Source: Arabidopsis thaliana (Eukaryota; Streptophyta; Magnoliopsida; Brassicales; Brassicaceae). Taken from it: a stretch of DNA of 64,000 nucleotides. The notes under the pieces are model-generated. The model was not told the origin of the DNA. It saw only the letters and a program-made list of their open reading frames with translations, and ran no database searches. Made by a program: the position numbers and the translations under genes. The stretch lies in NCBI RefSeq assembly GCF_000001735.4, contig NC_003071.7, positions 16,157,443 through 16,221,442 of the forward strand, given 5' to 3'. Of the stretch, positions 15,691-26,343 are shown in pieces (position 1 is the first letter of the stretch; each line of letters opens with the position of its first letter).

Positions 15691-16223
15691 TTACCAGGTT
15701 AGTGGACTATGAGTTATTATTTTAGCTTATTCAAACTATATGTTATTTATGACATATATATATATATATATATTATTTTTAATACATTTATAAATGTTTG
15801 GTGAAAATAATAGTTCATATAAATTTTTTTACATGTAAATTTGAATTAATTTTACACCCTATTATATTACTCAATTTGAATCATGAAAAATTCTGCACAA
15901 ATTGTGGTTTAATTCTACTAAAATCAAGTTAAATAATGAAAAAAAAATATATAGTATAAAAAATCAAGGAGTCAAGCATTGATTTTGCACAGATCCAATT
16001 ACGAGGATCAACTCTCCTGAGAGGTTGAGACTTGATGCCCGGCAAATATTGTATATGTTAACATAAGAGATTATTTGGTTATACTACTATCCTTTTTATT
16101 TCCTTTAATAAATGGTACAAACTTAAATTTTATTAGTTTTGGCTGTAACTAAGTTAATTTAATACTATGTCAAACCATGAAGTGACCGTTTTGTTGGGCC
16201 TCTTCTACTTTTCAGAGGAGTTT

Positions 16224-16364
16224 TTTTATAAGCAAGTTTAAAAGTTTTGACTTTTGGCTCTAAAAAAGTTGTAACTTTTTGCATATCTTTTATACAACAA
16301 AAATTAGTTTTTGCTCTTCTTATTATTAGTCTCATCATTTTCATTGCACAGATTGTGAATCTTA
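16224..16364. repeat. Diverged direct repeat, copy A
   Basis: About 140 bp running from a TTTAAAAGTTTTGACTTT core through TATACAACAAAA to TTTTCATTGCACA. A clearly related copy, same orientation, lies at 19214-19352. The pair brackets the 5'-nucleotidase gene. Confidence 0.7.
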
Positions 16365-16416
16365 CTGTCCGTATATAAATTCATTCAAAGCCCAACTAGA
16401 TTTAAAAGCCCACTAT

Positions 16417-16439
16417 TGGCCCAGCTTCATTTAGGGTTT
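16417..16439 (+). promoter_or_regulatory. Site II (TGGCCCA) and telo-box-like (TAGGGTTT) elements
   Basis: GCCCA repeats, a TGGCCCA at 16417-16423 and TAGGGTTT at 16432-16439 form the arrangement usual in promoters of plant translation and cell-growth genes. What follows is a leader-like purine-rich stretch and a 15-codon frame (ATG at 16525, stop at 16570), with no obvious gene. The next gene is on the other strand and only its 3' end is here. Confidence 0.45.
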
Positions 16440-16731
16440 TCTTTTTTTTTTGTATCTATGTGTACACATTCCCTTCAACGCAAGAAATCAGAAGAACTGA
16501 AAAAGGGTTTTGAAGGTTGAAACAATGACGACGACGATTTCCAAAGGATTTGAAAGAGGAGATTCTTTCTAGGGTTCCTTGACATCTATGAAAGCAGTGA
16601 GATTAACTTGCAATATAGTTTTCATCAACAGGTACAGTTTTCATCAATATAGTTTATTTTATAATCTATAGCAATACACATGAATTCTACTTGCAATAGA
16701 AATAGTCTTGCACTTAAAGTAGCAGTGGCAG

Positions 16732-18431
16732 CTAACTCGCTTCTGTTGAGAATAACCGAGAAACAAGTTCCAGAGCTCCCCACATAGGTGCATCATTCTG
16801 TTTTTAGACCCACAAAACATAAAACTTTTATCAGCAATTTCCAGGTTGTGAAAGATCATATATAAATTGCGTATGGAACTTACAAGATAAACAAGATCAA
16901 ATGACTCGCGGTAGCTCTCAAGACTCTTCTCAATGTTATCGTTCCTGTAGAAATAAGATTAGTAGTTATGAGGAGACCGAAACAGAGAGGAGGCAAAATA
17001 GAAGAAGAGAAAAACTCACAGAAACCCAATAGATATCCGAGTCTCATAATCCAGTCCATCAGACATCCTTAAATCCCCCAAATGATCTCCCATAAGCAAA
17101 ACATTCCTTCTCTCTTTCATGTTTACATTTTCTTCATCTTCCTCACCAATGTCAACACCAAGTCGATCATGAAGTGGAGCAGCCATGTCTAAAGCGTGTT
17201 CGTTTTTGTTTAGCACGTGAATTAGCTTTCCTGTATTGTGAAAGGTAAAGAGACTATAGTTTATAATAGCATGACATAAATCAAATGCTTGATACTTTCT
17301 GAGAGAGATTTCAGTTTTCCAGAGGAAAAACCACAAATGTGAGTTGATGAATGCGCTTAAATGAATGATGAAACACCAACCAAATATTATACCTTTGAAA
17401 GACACGAGCTGTCCATCATCATTGAACACCATCCTGTTAGATACAATCTTAACATTCTTGAAAGTTCTATCAAGGTTCTGCCTCAAAACCTGGTAAGAAT
17501 GTGAGTATGCAACAAAAGCATATTCATTATAGAGGCAGCAGAAGTAGGAGAGTAACTCTAATAAACTAATACTCTTTAGAGTCACCTCTTCAATGACATC
17601 AGCAAGTCCTGCTGAAAAAATCAGAACAGGGATCTCCTTTTTCTGAAACAGATTGCAAATAAGGTGGATTAAGATACTAATAGTTGTTCCTCACCATTAA
17701 AGTATAACTCTACAAAACATGATTGAATTCCATTTATTTACCTCCAAAAATTCGAAAAGTTCAGACACACCTTCTCTAAAAGCTATGGAAGAATTCGCAA
17801 CAGATTTCTTGATTGCGTCATATGTCAAACCTCCCTCAATGAGAAGCTCATGAGTTTTACCCCACCTCATCATTCACAACAACAAAAAGTTTATCACTTG
17901 TTTGTCCAAACTAGAGTATCAAAAGACAAGCCAAATGTGATTGATAAGAAGAGGAGTATATACCATTCTTCCATGAGTTTGGTTTTCTCATCAATGGGAA
18001 TCACAGGAGAAATCTCAAGAGGATGATAGTGATCATATAAGGCTTGCCTCTTAGCATCGTAATATGCGTCTCCTTGCTGCAAGAGGCCATGACTGGCTAT
18101 ATATAAAGGTTTCAACTTTGATTGCATTTGGTTTAGTGAGAAGAGAAGAATATAATTGATCAAATGAAACATACTCTGCCTTCCTCGAAGTCCATTGACT
18201 CGGTATCTCGTTAAAGTCGCATCGAAATCTGCAATTACCTTTACAAAATTCGCAGGATAGACCAACACAGCACAAAGTTTAAGCATTGAGAAAAAAAAAA
18301 AAAACTTCGGAGATAGGAGTGGGAAAGACCTGGAATTTGGAAGGACCCGCGTCACGAATTAGAGTCATCTTATCGGTGAGAGCTCGAGGATGAGCTATCA
18401 CAGTGTTGGCAGATAATTCACACGGTTCCAT
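16732..18431 (-). CDS. Cytosolic pyrimidine 5'-nucleotidase (NT5C3-like, HAD superfamily), 304 aa
   Basis: Nine exons: 18431-18330, 18238-18175, 18096-17964, 17865-17742, 17642-17586, 17489-17393, 17230-17020, 16944-16884, 16797-16732. All phases close to 304 aa. HAD motif I is DFDATLTRY with the nucleophile Asp 38 and acid Asp 40. Downstream are SHGLL, the YHPLEI and PVIPIDEK segments of the helical cap, motif II in IFSAGLADVIEE, and the C-terminal GDHLGDLRMSDG Mg-binding acidic loop. The family removes phosphate from UMP/CMP and related nucleotides with Mg. The first ATG in frame is 18431; an upstream open frame exists but lacks an ATG. I recall At2g38680. A diverged direct repeat lies on each side of it. 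Confidence 0.92.
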
Positions 18432-18932
18432 TTGATGATTCTGAGAGAAAACAAGGGAAAAAACGGACAATGTTTGAGAATTTTTCTATTGAAACTGAGA
18501 GTGAGAGGGAGAGAGATAGAGACTGACGTCGTGACGGAAGTAGCAAGAAGAATGTGTTTGCGGGTGATTATGGCAGACGATGGAGAAACGAATCGACGAC
18601 GGCGCGTGAAAGCGCGTGCAGAAACTGATAACGCGCATCAATTAATTTGGTCGGAGCAATTTTATTCTGCATTACTTACGTCTAAATGGGCCAAAATAGC
18701 CTTATTGTCTCTCTGTTGGGTCTCTTAATTGATTTTAATCATTCTAATTCATAACTAAGGAAATTATCATCACATATTCAAAGTCTTAATTGAGATGTAA
18801 ATAAGCAAGAAAATTATTTTAGAAAAAAATCTACTATGTATAAAAAAGGTAAGGACTTTAACCACAAGATCATAGAATAGTTCATGAAGTTAATCAAGAA
18901 AAAACACCAAAAAGAATTCAAGCAGAGACAAC

Positions 18933-19140
18933 ATGGCTTATGGTAAGCTCCACAAGGCATGTGAGAGTGCTAAGAGAGCTCTCTGTCGCCAGCAGCTAGT
19001 CTCTGTAGAGGCCAATTCCCCTCTTTGATGGTCTTAATTTCTCTTTGCCACTCTCAAGAGCTTGTTTTGAGGAGCTGAACATTGACTTGATCGAGATGAC
19101 CATGGGTCCCGTGAAGAAGGCCCAAACAAGTGTAAAAGGT
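18933..19140 (+). pseudogene. BiP/HSP70 substrate-binding-domain fragment, frameshifted
   Basis: After an ATG the frame reads AYGKLHKACESAKRALCRQQ, then LVSVEANS. One base later the homology continues as [20 protein letters not shown] and [16 protein letters not shown]. This is the BiP/HSP70 segment L..EAERAKRALS..HQV.VEIESLFDG...[26 protein letters not shown] at the end of the ATPase domain. A one-base shift at about 19017 brings in a stop (TGA) in the original frame. Only about 65 codons survive, with no flanking HSP70 sequence. The end in MGPVKKA favours BiP over cytosolic HSP70. Confidence 0.8.
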
Positions 19141-19213
19141 TTGAGTTTTGACACACACAAAAAAAAGTTGAAACCTTTTGTATTCAGAAGAGATTAAAAG
19201 TTTCTTGATAATC

Positions 19214-19352
19214 TCTATAAACAATTTTAAAGTTTTGACTTTGACTCTAAATAAGTAGTAACCTTTTTGTAATCTCTATACAACAAAACGAGTTCTTGCT
19301 CTTACTCTTACCATTTCATTGCACATTTTTCTACACGAAATGTAAATCTTAA
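19214..19352. repeat. Diverged direct repeat, copy B
   Basis: Matches copy A (16224-16364) in the same orientation: TTTAAAGTTTTGACTTT, then GTAGTAACCTTTTTG against GTTGTAACTTTTTGC, then TATACAACAAAA, TTGCTCTT and CATTTCATTGCACA. By eye about three quarters of positions agree, with small indels. It starts about 75 bp after the BiP-like fragment. Confidence 0.7.
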
Positions 19353-19462
19353 TTTTGGTTACTTCCTATTTACAAAGTCTCCATAACTGTCCAACCAAAA
19401 AACGTTGCAACAAATGAGTAGAAGCAGATACTAAATCACACCACAAGTGTGTGAAGTGAAAC

Positions 19463-20227
19463 TTAGAGAGGCTTGAAGTAGAGATGATCATCAGAGAAAA
19501 GAACCCTAAAAGCTTGTCTGCATCTACACTTCAATCTAATTACAAACCCATCTCCAGATCTCTCTATCCTCATCCCTCCTCCACAATCTTCTTCTTCTTC
19601 CAACTCCTCTTGCTCCTTCTGCAATTTCACCGTAAACTTATCAAAACCAGTACTTGCGATCTTTAAGACTAAAAAAAAGAAAGCAGAATTGATTAGAGAA
19701 GAACATCAAACCTCATAAGCATAGTTAGTCTCTCCACGATTCATCACCTCTACGCATTTGTTAACCATCTTCATCGTCTATTTTACCAAAACCAATTCAA
19801 GATTCTTCATTAGTAGTTCAAAACAAGAAGTGAAAACAAAGATTAGAGAAACGCTTAATAGTTATATAACAACCTCTGTATCAGTAACAGACGGCGTCGC
19901 TTCTTGCTTCTCCGAAACAGAGCTAGTGAGATTCGTGTACCGGCTCGTGTCATGAACAGAGGAAGTTTGTGTTTCCGGGGAAGTGAAGAGAGGAGGAGAA
20001 GTGGTAAAGATTGGGTTTTGAGGGGAGAGTTTTCTGCGTTTGGGGAGATCGGATTCGTCGGAAACAGGGGAGGCGCGTTTCAATGGAGGAGTGATTTCAT
20101 CGGCGGAGAACAAGGATGATGGAGGAGAGTAGTCGTACGGTGGTGAAGTGAGACGGAGGAGAGAAAGATCAATGTCGTCGAGGCTGAGATTGTTGTTACG
20201 CTCTTGAAGTTCTTCTTCCATTATCAT
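19463..20227 (-). CDS. Unrecognised plant protein, 205 aa, Pro/Ser-rich with acidic coil
   Basis: I rebuilt three exons: 20227-19874 (118 codons), 19777-19712 (22), 19660-19463 (65 plus stop). All borders are GT-AG and in phase 0. Exon 1 begins MIMEEELQERNNN with basic and acidic helical sequence, then a Pro/Ser region with KRRKLSPQNP that could act as a nuclear signal. Exon 2 reads KMVNKCVEVMNRGETNYAYE. Exon 3 has KLQKEQEELEEEEDCGGG and ends IRLKCRCRQAFRVLF..HLYFKPL. A TATATATA box lies about 110 bp upstream, and there is no ATG between it and 20227, which decides the start. I do not recognise a family. It probably corresponds to At2g38690. The plus-strand frame at 19484-19666 is its antisense shadow. 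Confidence 0.7.
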
Positions 20228-20335
20228 CTTCTTAAGTCTTCTTGCTTCCTTCCTTCCTTCTCTGATTGTCAATAATTTCTCTGGAAAACGAAAATAAGTT
20301 TGAGAGAATGTGAAGAAAGACTTGGAAGTTGAAAA

Positions 20336-20345
20336 GTATATATAG
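20336..20345 (-). promoter_or_regulatory. TATA box of the 205-aa gene
   Basis: Minus strand reads CTATATATAC, 109-118 bp before the ATG at 20227. It fixes the transcription start near 20310 and argues against any further upstream coding exon. Confidence 0.55.
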
Positions 20346-20503
20346 ACTCGGTTTAAAGATTCCGGTTCAATTGCGGTTTAAAGATTTAATATTTTTTACT
20401 TTTTAAATTTTGTCAAATTAAATTAAACCGGTTCAATTTCGGTTTAAAAACCACTCCGGCGATAATTGTGACATCCTAACATTGAATTATCACCGCCGGA
20501 CTG

Positions 20504-22794
20504 ATGAGTGTCGCCGGCGTCCACCGTTTTAGTCTTCCTCTCCCGCCGGTACTCTTATTTTCTCTTGCTCTCACGAACCCCTGATGTTTGAGCTGAATTA
20601 CTAATCTTGCTGCTCTGTTTCCACTTTTCAGAAGTGTTCTCTCCGTACTTTTAGCGTCCTCGCCAATGGCAAGCGCACTCAATCTCTGCTACCACATCAC
20701 TTCTCCGTATTCAACCAAAGTCACCGACTTGTTACCTCCTTGAGTCACAATGTTGGTCTTTTTTCTCCTCTTAATGGTTGCTTTGATTGAGAATTGGTCC
20801 TGTGATCAGTTTGTTTTGAATTAGAAATGTGCTCTTACCTCTTTATCTGTACTTGTCTTTCACATCAATTCTTAGGTTTCCAACAAATCTGATGCAGAGG
20901 CAGAGCGTTCCTGTGATGAAGGTATACCTATTTCAACTTCTTTAGTCCTCTAGTTGACACATTCATTCCTTAACTTGAGATTTCACACTGTGTTCTCTTC
21001 TTTCTAGGAGAAATGTTGGATAAGAATAGGATAAGCAAGAAAAACCCGTTTGTTTCGGAAGAGTATGTGATATACTAAATCTTTCTTTTGGTAGATTTTT
21101 TCTATGACTCTATGCTGGTGCTTGTGAGTTTGAATATGGAGTTTACTAGTTGTTTGTTTCTTACGTTTTGTTTAAGAATCAAGAGGAACCAATATCACCG
21201 ATTATGTTATCTCTTCTTTCAATACTCAATTTCAAACATGTTTTCTGCCTCTTGTTTATGTGTGGAATGTTTTGGTTCAAATATTTGCCTTAGCTACTTA
21301 TTTTTCCACTTCTTTGGTAATTATGACAATGTCATTTGTATTTCGGATATGGTTCTGTCCAAATATTAGCTAAGATGCTTTCGGTTCACATTGTATTTCT
21401 GGAAGGATTTGGGGAATCAATATGATTTTAACATTAACAATATGCTTTCCTTTTCATAAATTTGCCTGCCTTGATATGCTACCAAAATTGTAGGCTTCTC
21501 AAGAAGTTGAAGAGATATGGACTCTCTGGAATATTATCCTATGGGTTACTTAATACAGTCTATTACTCCACAGCTTTCCTCTTGGTCTGGTGAGTAGAAT
21601 CGAATTTTGACCGTATATGCTCTGTGTAAAGCTACAAGAACATTGTTCTCCATCATAACATACTTGAGCCAGAACAATGACGATTATCTATATTGTTGTA
21701 TATAGGTTTTATGTGGCTCCAGCACCGGGAAAAATGGGTTATCTTGCTGCGGCTGAGAGGTATGGAATATTTTTCAGTATTTCTTAGAGTTAAAGGGACG
21801 TGATAGATTCGTGTAGCATACAGATTTCTTAAAGTGATGGCCATGGTCTGGGCTGGAAGCCAAGTTACTAAGCTCATCAGAATCGGAGGGTAAGTAGCGA
21901 ATATAAGTTTCTTACTCAGTTAGTTCTCTATAGCTTAAGAACATCAGTGTGCTCTCATTATAGTTTCATGGAGGAAGCTGTTTAACTGCTTCCTGCCAGA
22001 TCATGATGATGCACTCCGAATCTTTCATATTGTCTCATCATGATAGATGTGCAGACTATGGCATTATTGTTTGAGCATCAATAATCAGAAAATCATATGA
22101 TATGCAAAGTTCATAAATGTAAAATATTTGTATTAGTAGGTCCTGAAAAAGTGCCAAGTACTTCAACCTTTTCATGTGTAGGTCTAGAAGAGAGAAGTAA
22201 TTGTTTCAGTTTGATCCTTTGGCGCCTAGTAGACAATGCAAATCCTTTCATATTCAGTCAAAATGAACAATTCATAACAATGTATCAACTATAAGTTTGT
22301 TCTCGTTTACGTGTAGAGAACATGTTAAGTTCTTAGGTGACAAGGTAATGCTAGGAGAAGTGGTCATAATGTATTAGTAGTAGCTAACTATTTTGCTAGA
22401 GAAAGTAGTTCAAAACCAGTTATAGCATAGTAGATGGATGCAGGACAGTCGCACTTGCACTTGCATTTGTAGTTTTGATTGTTATTGCCGACCTTATCTT
22501 GTTGTGATGTTGTTACCCATGAAGAATGTTGATGGATGCAGGGCAGTCGCACTTGCACCTATTGTTGATAGAGGATTGTCGTGGTTTACAGTAAAATGCA
22601 ACTTTGAAAGTCAGGGAAAAGTGAGGCACCTAAATTACTCTTGAGTAATACATATGTAGATAGTTGATGATGGTGATGAAAGAGTAATTAAATTCTGGAT
22701 GCATTGCTTTTGACAGGCTTTTGGCGCACTGGTTGGGATATGTCTTGGTATGGCTTTGATGCTATTTATCGTTGTGACACTGCTTTGGGCATAG
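20504..22794 (+). CDS. Small multi-pass organelle membrane protein, 212 aa
   Basis: Nine exons: 20504-20548, 20632-20751, 20876-20921, 21008-21062, 21494-21589, 21706-21759, 21824-21889, 22542-22620, 22717-22794; phases close to 212 aa. The N-terminal 75 residues are Ser/Arg-rich and look like an organelle transit peptide. Then LLKKLKRYGLSGILSYGLLN starts a membrane domain: YGLLNTVYYSTAFLLVW, a loop FYVAPAPGKMGYLAAAER, FLKVMAMVWAGSQVTKLIR, GAVALAPIVDRGLSWF, and a last span ALVGICLGMALMLFIVVTLL. The layout resembles DUF1279/FAM210-like proteins of plastids and mitochondria, an uncertain match. I recall it as the unknown protein At2g38695. Intron 7 (652 bp) holds a duplicate of the exon-8 start (see separate entry). 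Confidence 0.78.
22433..22558 (+). repeat. Duplicated exon start: two copies of a splice acceptor and 17 coding bases
   Basis: GATGGATGCAGGACAGTCGC at 22433 recurs as GATGGATGCAGGGCAGTCGC at 22531; the match runs 28 bp (22433-22460, 22531-22558) with one mismatch. The second copy is the true exon-8 acceptor. The first, 98 bp upstream inside intron 7, has the same CAG acceptor in the same phase. Confidence 0.85.
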
Positions 22795-23475
22795 CAGAAG
22801 ATTTATCGTTGTAATAATAATAGCTACAGCATAGATCTGGCTCCATCACCAAGTTTACTTGTTTTTATCGCCGTGGGAAGTCATATGATTACTATAACAA
22901 AGGATTACTACAGCAGCCTACAACACAACCAATAAAAAAAAAACCACACTTTCTCCCTTGCACAAAGTTAACTTATTCATAATTCGTGTCACACAAGACC
23001 ATAATAACCATATATTGAAGAGTTGCAAACTTGGACTAAAAACAAACAGTTGATGGAGGAATCAAATTAAATACTACATGGTGCATAGACAATAATCAAA
23101 TTCAGTGAATAGAGATTAAACTAGGGAAATAAGAAACAGGAATTCCGATGGAGTCACAAGTGAAAGCAGCAACACATGATTTGGTTTCGAGATCTTGTAT
23201 GGTTAGTGTTTTTATACGATATGGACTACAGTACAACAACTTCTTCTTGTTCTGGATTTGAATGATACACTCAGATTTAGCATCAAGATCTTATTCGTTT
23301 GCAATATTGATTGTTTTGTTTTTTGCACCCGATGCAGAAGAATTGTACGTAAACACAAATAATTGGGAAAAGATTCAGAAGAGTGCTCTCTTAGGACAAG
23401 AGTTGGAGCTGGCAAAGCAAAAGATGAAGCTGTTGCAAATCTCAGAGTTGAAGTAACAACAAGACATAGAAATGG
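22795..23475. other. Convergent 3' flanks of the membrane-protein gene and MVD1
   Basis: Both genes end here. A poly-A-like AAAAAAAAAACC near 22936 may mark an end of transcription. A plus-strand frame at 23262-23456 has a helical stretch (WEKIQKSALLGQELELAKQK) but no start context or splice partner. I treat it as non-coding or a scrap. Confidence 0.45.
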
Positions 23476-26343
23476 TTATTTGGGGAGGCCAGTTTGAGGA
23501 TGGAGAAGAGCTTGAGTTTGGTCTTGAAGCACCACAGGACCTCTTCCAGGTCTGCTGCATATAAAATAACTCACTTCACCTTTTTGATCCTGACTTCCAA
23601 TTTTGTCTTTAATTCCTTGTGGAAGCTCTCCTTCCAAGCCTGCCTCTTTTACTATCGATGTATCCCCCAGTACGTAACTATACAAAGTACCAAAACACCA
23701 TTTTTATTAGTCAGGAATTAAATCAATCAATCAGATCAATAACAATTCCTATCTCACCTCTTCATGTCTGTGTCAGGCTTAGGAGGGAAGCAGTAGAGCA
23801 GCCCCTGCAGCAATTCAACTGCTACTTTCCTGTTTCTTGCAATCATGACTGCATTTGGGCCAGCATCAAATGTATAAGCAATCTGTCCAGGACAACGAGA
23901 TTAAGATCAGAAGACTTGTCCAACGTCATAATCTCGAAACCTATATGAAATTCAATACTTGCTTTTGAGCTATGGAGTAAGCAAGCATACATACCTCTGG
24001 TGTACCGGCAGAACGGTTCCACTTTTCAACTAAGCTGATTATCCTGGCATCATTAGTTAGTGGATTGCGATCAATACCACATCACTGATAGCTAAAAGCT
24101 GCAAATGACTGCCAAATGAAACAAAATAAGAGAAAAAGATACCTGTGGGAGGTGTCATTCATGTAGAATATGGGTGGAGATGTATCCATACAAACAGCAT
24201 GAAACTGATTACTGTCTGAACACGTCAATTTTGTAAAAGATGTGAAATCTCGATTCTTTATAGCTTCTTCCATTTGCAAAATCCGTACTGGGACAACTTC
24301 CTAAGGAGAATTTAGAGCACGAAGTTAAGGGGGCTATTTTCATTTTTGAAGTTAAGCAAGCACAACCAAAACAATTCATATACTTTGTTTAGGAACCCAA
24401 CAAAGGTAATTTTAGGTGATACAGACTGTTATCAATCATCAAAAAGAGAACATACCTTTGCTCTATGCTGTAAAAGCAAACTTGTCTCAACACTCTCACG
24501 CATTCCCGAGGTGCTGCTTGTTTCCTTCTGTCGTGAACTAACCTGCATGTAACACAAGCTGTATGAGATGAAAAAGATGGACAAAAAAAACAACTGAACG
24601 AAGAAGCTTTTGCAGGCTATGATGGAAATGATAAGAAAACATAGAATTATCACAGAGTTAAGATCTTCTTATTCAAGAAAAGCAGCAGAAATGTACTTCT
24701 TCGTATAGCTCACCTTCATTCATATCATTAGACAAGGAAGTGTAACAAAAAGTTAATTAGAGACTGACATAATATAGAAGATGAAGAATAGGATCGATAC
24801 TGCGCATGAATTTAAAAATGCACTAGATTAAAGGTATTTAAGATTCATACCACAGCAATAATGATAACAAGATCATCCCAGTGCTTATCATCTACCAGTT
24901 GAACTGCAACACTGTCACTTCCATCTTCTTTGTTTCCCATATTCCACTTGACAAATCCCCCAAATAAACTACGGCAAGCACTTCCTGAACCTTGCCTACA
25001 TGGAGAAATGACAATATAAGTTATAATCATATATACTGGTACCACTTATTTTCTAGAGGAACGTCGAACTATACATGATTCAATTAAAATCACAACTTAA
25101 AAAATAACAACAGATGATATTTAACAGTCACTGTAAAACAAGGATAATAGTAACTCGTACAGTTAACATGGAAGATACAAAAAAGATCATTAAGGGTGAA
25201 AATGCGAGTCAGGTAAGGTAAGTTATACCTTGCTATAGCAGAAAGTTGGCTTGGATCTTCATTTACATTCATCAACTTGGCAAGAGCAAAAACTGTACCC
25301 AAAAGCAAGCGTTATATACTACTACATTGAGCAATTTCCATTCCAAAAGATAGATCGACTTAGGGAATCTAGAAAATCATTCACTGGAGGAAAGAGACAG
25401 GATCAATGTCATTAAAGTTGAGCAATTCTAAGCTACATTATGCAGAAAAGATACAGATCTAGAAGGAAGATGAGGAATAAAGAGAAGAAAGCCATGTTAC
25501 CATTTGATCGTGTATTATCCAGAGAATCTATGCTAAAAAAGATCAATCGGACACTGTAATAAAGTTCATAAATCCAACAAACAAAAAGCACCTACATTTT
25601 CATGATTGTACTATCTCATCCTAGCTTAAAGCAATCTTCAAGTATCCATAAACATACAATGAGGTTCCTTCACTTTAACAATGACAAAAAAAGAAAGAGT
25701 CCAAAAATGGCGGAATTTTCGTGTTTTATGCTAAGAAACCAACACCCACAAGGAAACGTAGAGAAAAAATCAGAGTACCTAAGCAAGCAAAACCAGCAGC
25801 AGAAGATGCTAAGCCAGCAGCAGTAGGGAAGTTGTTATGAGAAGCAATGTGCAGATGCAGCTTCTCCCAATCTTTCTTCGCAATCTTGATACCCTTTTCT
25901 TTATCTTCTACATCATCAGCACGACTTCGAATTTCCCTCAAGCAATTCTGGTACCTACTTCCAGAAAGCGAGATTTCCTATACTAGCATGAAACCGGAAA
26001 AAAACAACATCAACAAAAACCAACAATACTCAAATGCTTATAAATCACAACAATACATTACCTAATCCAAGTTCATTTCACAATTCAATTTATATGAATC
26101 TAAGCTTATGAGAAAATGAAGAGCAAGTAGTACCTTGCCATTGAGCCACATTCGATCTCGATCAAAGGAAGGACTAACAGCGACGGTGGTGAGAGTACAG
26201 AGGTGATCAGGATCAAGCGTGACGCTAATGCTATCATTAATGGGAAGAATCCGAACCTCATCTCTCTTTCCCCAATACTTAATCACGGCGATATTCGTTG
26301 GAGTCTGCGCCGTCACCATCACCACCCATTTCTCCTCCGCCAT
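23476..26343 (-). CDS. MVD1: Mevalonate diphosphate decarboxylase, 412 aa
   Basis: Nine exons: 26343-26134, 25977-25779, 25292-25229, 24995-24851, 24542-24456, 24300-24143, 24043-23995, 23882-23758, 23677-23476. They give 412 aa, as I recall for MVD1 (At2g38700). It catalyses the ATP-dependent decarboxylation of mevalonate 5-diphosphate to isopentenyl diphosphate, last step of the cytosolic/peroxisomal mevalonate pathway. GHMP-kinase fold: [15 protein letters not shown] at the N-terminus, the ATP loop [16 protein letters not shown] at 118-133, [16 protein letters not shown], and [10 protein letters not shown] near the C-terminus with the catalytic-site Asp. SVTLDPDHL at 40-48 has the spacing of a PTS2-like peroxisomal signal that has been discussed for plant MVDs. 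A 61-bp tandem repeat begins about 240 bp upstream of the ATG. Confidence 0.97.

Larger units (their letters stand above)
14239..16731. other. 2.5-kb gene-poor interval between PECT1 and the 5'-nucleotidase
   Basis: AT-rich. It holds the PECT1 3' UTR, a decayed papain-like fragment (15229-15690, minus), a short TA run near 15752-15771, one copy of a diverged direct repeat (16224-16364), and an isolated promoter-like block at 16417-16570. Apart from these I see nothing coding. Confidence 0.5.
18432..19462. other. Interval upstream of the 5'-nucleotidase with a broken HSP70 fragment
   Basis: Holds the 5'-nucleotidase promoter and leader (18432-18750), AT-rich filler, the BiP-like fragment (18933-19140) and direct-repeat copy B (19214-19352). 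The right end is downstream of the minus-strand gene at 19463-20227 and should carry its 3' UTR. Confidence 0.5.

Noticed and set aside
19484-19666. 60-codon plus-strand frame
   Set aside because: It is the antisense of exon 3 of the three-exon gene at 19463-20227, which has better splice and codon support.
23262-23500. Plus-strand gene with a coiled-coil-like stretch (WEKIQKSALLGQELELAKQK; KDEAVANLRVEV in another frame)
   Set aside because: The two frames are suggestive of a scrap of a coiled-coil protein, but the stretch runs into the MVD1 stop codon on the other strand, has no start context and no in-phase splice partner.
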